Both the position numbers and the translations under genes were made by a program. A stretch of DNA of 12,828 nucleotides from contig JBHWQC010000073.1 in the NCBI GenBank assembly GCA_043425375.1, forward strand, positions 1 through 12,828. Reading direction: 5' to 3'. Below the pieces are notes generated by a model. It made no database searches. It saw nothing but the letters and a program-made list of their open reading frames with translations, and was not told where the DNA came from. Position 1 is the stretch's first letter, and every line of letters starts with the position of its first letter. Below, piece after piece: positions 6,921 through 12,350 of this stretch. The stretch comes from Atopostipes sp043425375. Its GTDB lineage: Bacteria > Bacillota > Bacilli > Lactobacillales > Carnobacteriaceae_A.

Positions 6921-6956
6921 AAAAAACCTCAGTGAACTTCATTTCACTAAGGTTTT
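6921..6956 (-). terminator. Rho-independent terminator of the YhdH/YhfP-type oxidoreductase gene
   Basis: Stem 6923-6936 with 6943-6956, fully paired on the minus strand with one G-U, loop of 6, followed by a T run (6921-6926 complement). It lies 14 bases past the stop codon. Confidence 0.88.
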
Positions 6957-6969
6957 CTTGAACTTCTTT

Positions 6970-7962
6970 TTATGCTTTTACTTTAACAATCGTTCGGCCT
7001 AAATGCTTGCCTTCTTTTAGTGCTTCAATTGTTTCATCCAAATCTTCAAGTGCGACTTCTTGAGAAACCAGCTCGTCTGCCACATTCCATTCGTTGCCTA
7101 ATTTTTCCCAAATTGCTTGCTTTTCTTCTTTAGGATAGTCCACGGAATTAATCCCTAACAGATTGACGCCACGTAAAATGAACGGTAAGACTGTTGCATT
7201 AAGTTTGTGCCCTCCTGCATTTCCACTTATTGCCATGCTGCCATTTTCATGGATTTGAGCCAATGATTTTGCGGCGATGTCGCCACCCACTGTATCGACC
7301 ACATAGTGGTAGTTGCGAGCATCGAGTGTGTTGCGTCCGTTATTAATTTCATCCGCATCCACTACATTTGAAGCCCCAAGTTCCTTCGCAACATCCACTT
7401 GGTAATCTTTCCGCACAAGCGCATGAATATTTTTGTAGCCGGCTTTTTTTAAAATCTGAACCGCCACACTGCCGACGCCGCCGGTTGAACCGGTAACTAA
7501 AACGTCCGGATCATTTTCAGGCGACATGCCGTGTTCTTCTAACGCTTGAATAGACAATGCAGCCGTAAATCCAGCTGTTCCGTATTTCATCGCATCTTTA
7601 GCGCTTAAGTTTTTAGGTAATTTCATGACGTTTCTCACTTCTGTGCGTGCATACTCTGAGTAACCACCTGTTTTTTTAACGCCAAGGTCGGTACTATTGA
7701 TTAACACAGCATCGCCTTCAGTAAATTCGTCATCTTCAGATGAGACGACCGTGCCTGCCATATCGATACCCGGAATCATTGGGTAGTCGCGGATGACACC
7801 GCCCTTTGTTTGAAAAGCCAACATGTCTTTGTAGTTGACCGACGAATATTCGACTTCAACAAGGACCTCCCCTTCTGAAAGATTTTCTAAAGTGACCTCC
7901 TCTAGTTCATGTGTCACTTCATCATTTTCCTGACGTACAACAATTGCTTTAAATGGTTCCAT
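6970..7962 (-). CDS. YhdH/YhfP family NADPH-dependent oxidoreductase (acryloyl-CoA reductase/quinone oxidoreductase type)
   Basis: A 330-residue zinc-free medium-chain dehydrogenase/reductase. The GroES-like N-terminus has SSVNYKD (40-46) and IPGIDMAGTVV, both typical of YhdH/YhfP. The Rossmann half has GTAGFTAA (128-135) and TGSTGGVGSVAV (157-168). The C-terminus ends in the usual GRTIVKV. No catalytic or structural zinc cysteines are seen. Characterised relatives reduce acryloyl-CoA or related activated double bonds with NADPH; the true substrate here is inferred only by family. The ATG at 7962 has AAAGGTGAT about 9 bases upstream; the GTG at 7974 is part of that site. A perfect cre just upstream suggests CcpA repression. 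Single-gene unit, divergent from the membrane protein gene at 8139. Confidence 0.9.
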   Translation of the reverse strand: MEPFKAIVVRQENDEVTHELEEVTLENLSEGEVLVEVEYSSVNYKDMLAFQTKGGVIRDYPMIPGIDMAGTVVSSEDDEFTEGDAVLINSTDLGVKKTGGYSEYARTEVRNVMKLPKNLSAKDAMKYGTAGFTAALSIQALEEHGMSPENDPDVLVTGSTGGVGSVAVQILKKAGYKNIHALVRKDYQVDVAKELGASNVVDADEINNGRNTLDARNYHYVVDTVGGDIAAKSLAQIHENGSMAISGNAGGHKLNATVLPFILRGVNLLGINSVDYPKEEKQAIWEKLGNEWNVADELVSQEVALEDLDETIEALKEGKHLGRTIVKVKA

Positions 7963-7980
7963 TAAATTTATCACCTTTCT

Positions 7981-7994
7981 TGTAATCGTTCACA
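7981..7994. promoter_or_regulatory. Catabolite-responsive element (cre), CcpA site
   Basis: TGTAATCGTTCACA fits the cre consensus TGWNANCGNTNWCA at every position. It starts 18 bases upstream of the oxidoreductase ATG. It lies at or just after the expected transcription start, where bound CcpA normally represses. Divergent gene 8139 is farther away and less likely the target. Confidence 0.65.
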
Positions 7995-8002
7995 TTTTAT
8001 AA

Positions 8003-8031
8003 AAAATAAACATTTGTTCATAGTTTACCAA
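8003..8031 (-). promoter_or_regulatory. Probable promoter of the oxidoreductase gene
   Basis: On the minus strand TTGGTA (8026-8031) and TATTTT (8003-8008) are 17 bases apart. A better -10, TATAAA (7996-8001), lacks a well-placed -35. Either places the transcript start at the cre. Confidence 0.35.
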
Positions 8032-8108
8032 TAATATGGATAAGAATGAAATAATTACTATTCTTGCTTTGAAAATTCGTAAAGTTATACCCAAACTCTA
8101 TCTCCAGG

Positions 8109-8114
8109 TATAAT
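8109..8114 (+). promoter_or_regulatory. Promoter -10 for the membrane protein gene at 8139
   Basis: A perfect TATAAT stands 24 bases before the ATG at 8139. The -35 region (TTATAC, 18 bases upstream) is poor. Confidence 0.45.
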
Positions 8115-8138
8115 GAAGACAGATTAGGAGTGTTGAAT

Positions 8139-8933
8139 ATGTTTACTTTAGGAAGAAAAATTGATTTAAGCTATCAATCGAATCAGCTGATTATGGGGGT
8201 AGTGCTAACCCTAGCGGTTGTCGGCTCGATTCTATCAGGCGGATTATGGTCAGGTCTTTCACTAGGACTTGGGGTCTTTATCACTTGGGCATTAACCCGG
8301 GAATTGGATCCAGCACATGATTATTCGGCCTTTGCAGCAGCGGCCCTTTCTTTGTTTATGTTTGTTGAGATTGAATCCACTCAATTTTTACCTCTGTTTT
8401 GGCTTTTGCTTATTTTAAGAGCCGTTAATGGTATTTCTGGCAAAGCACTTACTATTTTGGACCTCGTATTATTAAGCTTATTTGCCGGCTTTATGTCCTG
8501 GAACAATAAAAACCCTGTTTACCTATTGCTTTTTGTCTTAGCAATGGTTTTTGTTCGACTCACAAGCAAACAGACAAAAAAAGTGACGATAGCTGGTGTG
8601 CTTGGTTTTGCTCTTTTTCTCATTCAAAGTTTTTTGAGCCATCCGTTAACTGTTAATGCTCTAGCCTCTTTAAATACCTTAGACGTTTTTGTCATCTTAG
8701 CGGCTATCTTATCCCCTATCCTGTTTTGGTTTTTAGCGAAAGAAGATATAACAGACGATCAAGGAAATAAAGCCAACCGTTTTAAAATATTTGCTGGTCA
8801 GCTTTTTTACTGCCTATCTCTTCTTTCATTCGTATTCTTTACTGAAATCAGTATTGCTAATCAGGTGATTTATCTGGCTATTATTGTAGGCTTGTTTGTA
8901 TATTTTATTTATGATCGACTGCTTATAAAATAG
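8139..8933 (+). CDS. Polytopic integral membrane protein of unknown function
   Basis: A 264-residue protein that is hydrophobic along nearly its whole length, with about nine to ten membrane segments and only short charged loops. I do not recognise the family. The most distinctive feature is TRELDP (53-58) followed by a small-residue-rich helix (YSAFAAAALS). This charged motif at the end of the second helix looks functional rather than incidental. The ATG at 8139 has AGGAG 8 bases upstream; GTG 8130 and TTG 8133 overlap that site. It is a single-gene unit between its own promoter and a bidirectional terminator, divergent from the oxidoreductase. A transport or lipid-related role is possible, but the sequence gives no direct support. 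Confidence 0.8.
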   Translation: MFTLGRKIDLSYQSNQLIMGVVLTLAVVGSILSGGLWSGLSLGLGVFITWALTRELDPAHDYSAFAAAALSLFMFVEIESTQFLPLFWLLLILRAVNGISGKALTILDLVLLSLFAGFMSWNNKNPVYLLLFVLAMVFVRLTSKQTKKVTIAGVLGFALFLIQSFLSHPLTVNALASLNTLDVFVILAAILSPILFWFLAKEDITDDQGNKANRFKIFAGQLFYCLSLLSFVFFTEISIANQVIYLAIIVGLFVYFIYDRLLIK

Positions 8934-8939
8934 TTAATC

Positions 8940-8989
8940 AAAAAAAGAGAAACAATTCGATGATAAAATAAATCGAGTCGTTTCTCTTT
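8940..8989. terminator. Bidirectional rho-independent terminator
   Basis: An 18-bp stem with one mismatch (8944-8961 with 8972-8989) has a 10-base loop. The minus strand ends in seven T residues (complement of 8940-8946), so it best serves the short-chain dehydrogenase. It also lies just past the convergent membrane protein stop. Confidence 0.88.
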
Positions 8990-9006
8990 GCCTTTTAAAA
9001 ATGAAC

Positions 9007-9771
9007 TTACATAGCCGTATATCCGCCATCTACCGCTAAAGTTGCGCCTGTTACATAAGAAGACAAGTCTGAACATAACCATAAATTGGCATGCGCCACT
9101 TCTTTAGCATCCGCAAAGCGACCCAACATACTTAATTGTTTGGCGTATTCTACTGGATCAAAACCGAACTGCTCAAGAGCTCCTTGAAGCATGGGTGTAT
9201 CAATCGCTCCTGGACAAACCGTATTTACACGGATACCAGAAGGTGAATGATCCATTGCCGCTGCTTTTGTGGCTCCAATCACCCCATGCTTGGCCGTCAC
9301 ATAGGCAGGGTTTGCAGGCTGCGGGCGTAAACCGCTTACAGATGAAGTGTTCACAATCGAGCCGCCGTCCCCTTGCTTTAACAACTGCTGGATTTCATAC
9401 TTCATACATAGCATAACACCCTTTAAATCAACAGCCATTAATTTTTCGTAGTATTCGAAATCCATTTCAGCTATTGGTTTATCATCTGGCGTAATTGCCG
9501 CATTATTGACAGCCACATCCAAACGGCCATACGTTTCAACTGTTTGGTTAACTAAATTTTTGACTTGCTCTTCATTGGAAACATCGACTTGAATAAACGT
9601 AGCTTCACCGCCATTTGCTTGAATTGCTTCAGCGACCTTCGTTCCTTCTTCTTCGTTGTAATCGGCAATGACAACTTTTGCCCCTGCTTCAGCAAATAAT
9701 TCTGCGGTTGCTTGACCCATTCCCATCGCAGCTCCTGTTATAATCGCAACTTTCTCATTTAAATGTAACAT
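9007..9771 (-). CDS. SDR family NAD-dependent oxidoreductase
   Basis: A complete 254-residue classical short-chain dehydrogenase that oxidises or reduces a hydroxy/keto pair. The dinucleotide motif is TGAAMGMG (12-19). Asp37 ends the second strand (VVIADYN), which favours NAD(H) over NADP(H). NNAA is at 89-92; the catalytic residues are Ser144, Tyr157 and Lys161 (YVTAK), followed by PGAIDTPM. The Asn that usually completes the catalytic tetrad appears as Asp115 (AVDLKG). Length and motifs fit the FabG/glucose-dehydrogenase/acetoin-reductase crowd, but the substrate cannot be called. The ATG at 9771 has GGAGG 7 bases upstream. The gene stands alone behind a consensus promoter and a Rex-like box, so NADH-linked control is probable. 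Confidence 0.92.
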   Translation of the reverse strand: MLHLNEKVAIITGAAMGMGQATAELFAEAGAKVVIADYNEEEGTKVAEAIQANGGEATFIQVDVSNEEQVKNLVNQTVETYGRLDVAVNNAAITPDDKPIAEMDFEYYEKLMAVDLKGVMLCMKYEIQQLLKQGDGGSIVNTSSVSGLRPQPANPAYVTAKHGVIGATKAAAMDHSPSGIRVNTVCPGAIDTPMLQGALEQFGFDPVEYAKQLSMLGRFADAKEVAHANLWLCSDLSSYVTGATLAVDGGYTAM

Positions 9772-9786
9772 GATTCTTCCTCCATT

Positions 9787-9804
9787 TTGTTAAATTATTC
9801 ACAA
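9787..9804. promoter_or_regulatory. Rex-type redox operator
   Basis: Read on the minus strand, TTGTGAATAATTTAACAA matches the Rex consensus TTGTGAAnnnnTTCACAA with one mismatch. It lies between the promoter (9819-9847) and the ribosome binding site of the dehydrogenase gene. There, Rex would block transcription when NADH is low. Confidence 0.6.
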
Positions 9805-9818
9805 TAAATATTTCTATC

Positions 9819-9847
9819 ACTATATTACAAAATTTGAATCCTGTCAA
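9819..9847 (-). promoter_or_regulatory. Consensus sigma-A promoter of the short-chain dehydrogenase gene
   Basis: On the minus strand TTGACA (9842-9847) is perfect and TATAGT (9819-9824) has one mismatch, with the optimal 17-base spacer. The implied leader is about 40 bases and contains the Rex-like box. Confidence 0.85.
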
Positions 9848-9883
9848 AGAAAAATTTAAAGAAATTTTGTTGGTGTCAGTCGT

Positions 9884-10095
9884 TGAGTCTTTTCTTCGGG
9901 CCTCCGTCTTTACCAGCGGAGTCGCCATATGGTTACTGGCTTCATTAAAATAATAACCGATCGCCTCCATCTGCTGCGTATATTTCCCGAGCTCGACGGC
10001 TGGATGGCTCTGCATATCCTCTATCACCGTCCCTATATCGTAAGTGACGAAGTTAGTGTGTCTATCTCCTGCATAAATTAATTTACGTACGCGTT
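9884..10095 (-). other. GC-rich open stretch, possible gene relic (unrecognised)
   Basis: Between the dehydrogenase promoter and the restriction-gene remnant lies DNA visibly richer in GC than its surroundings. On the minus strand one frame is open from after a TAA near 10096 through to the AT-rich promoter area. It reads plausibly as protein (for example KYTQQMEAIGYYFNEASNHM) but has no start signal of its own and no recognised domain. A hairpin (GGC-CTCCG 9899-9906 with CGGAG-TC-GCC 9917-9926) lies in it. It may be the decayed end of a transferred gene or part of a repeat element. I do not call it a functional gene. Confidence 0.3.
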
Positions 10096-10118
10096 AGACA
10101 GTCTATCGCCGCTATAAA
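10021..10118 (-). repeat. Degenerate ~40-bp repeat array (array B)
   Basis: On the minus strand three related units start at about 10118, 10077 and 10037, steps of 41 and 40. Each opens with TTTAT or TATA, then a G-rich stretch, then GATAGA. The first two continue to CTAAC and a TACG near the end. In the first unit GATAGACTGTCTAAC is a near-palindrome. The array directly abuts the stop codon of the restriction-subunit fragment. Confidence 0.45.
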
Positions 10119-10123
10119 CGCCA

Positions 10124-10375
10124 CTACTCTTCTTCTTTCAAACACACCTCCACATCAAACCCATCTTCCGATAGAAAGTCTCTTAAAATCTTATCGACTT
10201 CCCGGCTTGCTTCGAAGGGTTTCAATTTCTTGCCCAGAGCTTCTTCTAAGTACTCTCTGGCTTTTTGGCGGTTAACGGAATCTTTCAATTTAGAAAACCG
10301 GCCGAATTCATTCAGATTCGTTTTCGCTATATTCAAATGCGTCATCTCGCGCAAGTGGGCTTCAATGACCAGCTG
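10124..10375 (-). pseudogene. C-terminal fragment of a type I restriction endonuclease subunit R (HsdR)
   Basis: About 84 codons are open between an in-frame TAG (10376-10378) and the TAG at 10124. The segment AREYLEEALGKKLKPFEA plus VDKILRDFLSEDGFDVE resembles the extreme C-terminus of many HsdR proteins. There a pattern of the form A-x-x-Y-x-E-x-x-x-G-K-x-L, then (V)DK-x-L-R-x-F-(I/L), then G-F-D ends the chain. Full HsdR proteins are about 1,000 residues, so over 90% is missing. No HsdM or HsdS gene is present. No ribosome binding site precedes the possible TTG at 10354. Upstream the frame enters AT-rich repeat DNA at once. I read it as a deletion remnant bounded on both sides by repeat arrays. 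The family match is from memory and moderate. Confidence 0.5.
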
Positions 10376-10425
10376 CTAACCAAATTTTACTTATTTAACA
10401 TTTTTTTACAAGATGGATTTAATTC

Positions 10426-10548
10426 GCGACACGAAATGGTATTTGGTGTTGTGGTAATCTTTTTCTGCGACACGAATTCTCATTTGGTATCGTGGTTATC
10501 TTTTTTTACGACACGAAATCGATTTTGGTGTCGCGAAACTTATTTAAT
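10426..10548 (+). repeat. Three 41-bp tandem units with hairpins and T runs (array C)
   Basis: Units begin at 10426, 10467 and 10508, an exact 41-bp step. Each has CGACACGAA, a short variable core, ATTTGGTRTYG or close to it, and (first two) a TGGTWATCTTTTT tail. CGACAC and GTGTCG form an inverted repeat, perfect in unit 3 (10509-10514 with 10528-10533) and with wobbles or one change in units 1 and 2. The core varies while the arms are kept, suggesting selection for the hairpin. With their T tails, units 1 and 2 resemble weak terminators on the plus strand. Confidence 0.7.
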
Positions 10549-10593
10549 GACTTATTTTCTTAGTTTCTACGTGGTGCATCACCTTGTCGCATG

Positions 10594-10620
10594 AAAAAAG
10601 CCAGAGTTTCCTCTGACTTT
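10594..10620 (-). terminator. Rho-independent terminator of the DUF1576-GHKL operon
   Basis: Stem 10597-10606 with 10611-10620 (one G-U on the minus strand) closes on a 4-base GAAA loop, with T residues after it (complement of 10594-10599). It lies 9 bases beyond the GHKL stop codon. Confidence 0.88.
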
Positions 10621-10628
10621 CTCATAAC

Positions 10629-10985
10629 TTATATCTTCTCATTTTTATGACGATCACGTTTTACACGAATAGTGGTGCCTTCAGGACTCGTTTCGACTTC
10701 AGACTCGTCAATTTGAAAACCGACAAGTTTTAAGCCGGAATCATTTTGTTGGAAACCAGCCAAACCACTATAATACTCATCATAAATACCACGATGGGGT
10801 TGATTCAGTTTTTCACGGACATTTTCTACCGTTTTCTCATCCATTCCCTTGCCATCGTCTTGAACTGTAATTTCAAAATAGTCTGGATTGCGTTTAATAT
10901 TGACGTTAATATCGGTTGCTTCAGCTTCGAGTGAGTTTTTTACTAATTCACTCATAATATTAATAATTCGCTGTTTGGATTTCAT
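10629..10985 (-). CDS. Stand-alone GHKL-type ATP-binding protein
   Basis: A 118-residue soluble protein that is essentially one GHKL ATPase domain, the fold shared by gyrase B, Hsp90, histidine kinases and MutL. The N-box is SELVKNSLEAEATDINV with Asn17 as expected Mg ligand. The G1 box is DDGKGMD (43-49), a G2-like SGLKL lies at 83-87, and the domain ends in GTTIRVKR. A tyrosine-rich lid (YDEYYSGLAGF, 68-78) sits between G1 and G2. No sensor, dimerisation, His phospho-acceptor or transmembrane part exists. It therefore cannot be an ordinary histidine kinase, though it could act as a protein kinase like anti-sigma factors or as an ATP switch. Its ATG abuts the stop of the DUF1576 gene (TAAATG) with GGGAG 8 bases upstream, so it is translationally coupled to that membrane protein. 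Specific role unknown. Confidence 0.85.
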   Translation of the reverse strand: MKSKQRIINIMSELVKNSLEAEATDINVNIKRNPDYFEITVQDDGKGMDEKTVENVREKLNQPHRGIYDEYYSGLAGFQQNDSGLKLVGFQIDESEVETSPEGTTIRVKRDRHKNEKI

Positions 10986-12224
10986 TTAATCATCTCCCAC
11001 ATTTCTTTCTTTGTATCCATTAATGACACCTATAAATATCGTAGCCACTAAACCAGCGGTAAAGCCGTTGTTGTATAAGTTTAACCCGCCATGAAGAATA
11101 CCGGTAAAATTTACGGCCGATAAGTGGACAAAACCAGCAAGAATTCCGACAAGCGGGCCAAAACGTCCAGCTAAAGGCGCAATTGTTGTCACAAATAAAG
11201 CAGCGAGTAGTGGTCCAGGATCACTTGCATCAAAAGTGGAAAAGATTGTACCTAAATACACACCAAGCATTACCGGGTAAATATTTTTCGGCTGCTTTCC
11301 AAAGGCCGCAAAGCCGATCATCGTAAATAACCCACCTAAAGTGGCGCCATTGTAATGACCGCCTACGAGTTCAATATACAGCATGCCAATTAGCCCCACC
11401 ACGCCCATATTGATTAAGGTGTTGCCAACACCAAGAATTTCCACAAAGTCGGTAATTAACGTACCTGCTTCTTTAAAAATGTCGGAGTAGCCTCTAAAGC
11501 TATTCCCATTGAGGATAAAACCAATCATTATCATACTACCTGTAAGCCCAAGCATTAACCAACGAAGCGGGGTGTTGAAAGTGGTCCCCCAAATGGTTAA
11601 GGCGTTTGGCTCAAAAGAAAAACCTCTTAACAGATTGGTCAAAAATAAACCAGTAAAACCTGCTGTAAAGCCGACATTGTATAAATTATGTCCCTCATGC
11701 CCTGCTAATAAATGTGGCGCCAGGGCTGGTACAATTAAGCCGACTGCAATTCCGACCGCAATCCCGCCAAGCAAGCCAAGTGAAGTATTTCGTGCCACTT
11801 CAGACACAAGCGGTGCGAGAGCCGTCCCATATAGGGCTGGATAAATATACACTCTAAATTCTTTTCGGGTGTAGCGGCTATATAAATACACACCAAAAAT
11901 GACAGGGAAAATCGTTAAGATATTTTTCCCAAAAAAACCAAAACCAATCATAGTAAAAATAGCCGCAATCGATGCACCGACCATCGGGACTCTATTCATC
12001 TTCATGAGCAGCAAACCGATTAATCCCACAAGACCACCATTTACTAAAGTGGGCCCCAGCCCCCCAATGACCATATAGTCACTAATCAAAATACCCGTCG
12101 ATTGGAGAATATTCATTAAGCCTTGAAATAATGCTGCGGGTGTTTGCATAAAAAGCCCCACGACAATCAAAACAAGTGTATACCCATAAATCGCAATTTC
12201 TATTGTTCTGTTTTCATTTTCCAT
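10986..12224 (-). CDS. DUF1576 family integral membrane protein with internal duplication
   Basis: A 412-residue polytopic membrane protein of the DUF1576 family. Two homologous halves are visible. GPTLVNGGLVGLIG (57-70) pairs with GNTLINMGVVGLIG (267-280). FTMIGFGFFGK (90-100) pairs with FTMIGFAAFGK (300-310), followed by FPVIFGVYL and YPVMLGVYL. NLYNVGFTAG (180-189) pairs with NLYNNGFTAG (382-391). Such two-fold pseudo-symmetry with conserved Gly, Asn and Thr in helices is common in transporters and channels, but no substrate is known. The ATG at 12224 has GGAGG 5 bases upstream. The earlier ATG at 12236 touches its GAGGG and is unlikely. It is the first gene of a two-gene operon with the GHKL protein, so the ATPase probably acts with it. 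Family confident, function unknown. Confidence 0.87.
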   Translation of the reverse strand: MENENRTIEIAIYGYTLVLIVVGLFMQTPAALFQGLMNILQSTGILISDYMVIGGLGPTLVNGGLVGLIGLLLMKMNRVPMVGASIAAIFTMIGFGFFGKNILTIFPVIFGVYLYSRYTRKEFRVYIYPALYGTALAPLVSEVARNTSLGLLGGIAVGIAVGLIVPALAPHLLAGHEGHNLYNVGFTAGFTGLFLTNLLRGFSFEPNALTIWGTTFNTPLRWLMLGLTGSMIMIGFILNGNSFRGYSDIFKEAGTLITDFVEILGVGNTLINMGVVGLIGMLYIELVGGHYNGATLGGLFTMIGFAAFGKQPKNIYPVMLGVYLGTIFSTFDASDPGPLLAALFVTTIAPLAGRFGPLVGILAGFVHLSAVNFTGILHGGLNLYNNGFTAGLVATIFIGVINGYKERNVGDD

Positions 12225-12254
12225 CGGATCCTCCATCCCTCTTCTTTTCTTTAA

Positions 12255-12263
12255 ATTATAGCA
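12255..12263 (-). promoter_or_regulatory. Extended -10 promoter of the DUF1576-GHKL operon
   Basis: On the minus strand TGCTATAAT is an exact extended -10 element. No good -35 is visible. It stands about 30 bases before the ATG at 12224. Confidence 0.6.
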
Positions 12264-12289
12264 CAGTAAAAAAGCCAGACCTATTCTTT

Positions 12290-12317
12290 TTGAGATGAGT
12301 GACTTATTTGATAGGAT
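12290..12317 (+). promoter_or_regulatory. Possible promoter of the gene at 12351
   Basis: TTGAGA (12290-12295) and TAGGAT (12312-12317) are 16 bases apart. It diverges from the DUF1576 promoter at 12255, so the two share about 30 bp of control region. Confidence 0.4.
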
Positions 12318-12350
12318 ATACCACAGGATAGAGAATAGGAAGTAGGCTGT

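Noticed and set aside
9755..10027. 90-codon minus-strand frame as an intact gene
   Set aside because: It runs through the promoter and Rex box of the short-chain dehydrogenase and overlaps that gene's start; only the upstream GC-rich part may be a relic.
10265..10594. 109-codon plus-strand open frame
   Set aside because: It runs across the HsdR fragment and repeat array C. Its composition follows the repeat DNA and there is no ribosome binding site.
11509..11844. 111-codon plus-strand open frame
   Set aside because: Antisense to the DUF1576 gene; low-complexity Pro/Lys-rich translation typical of a shadow frame.
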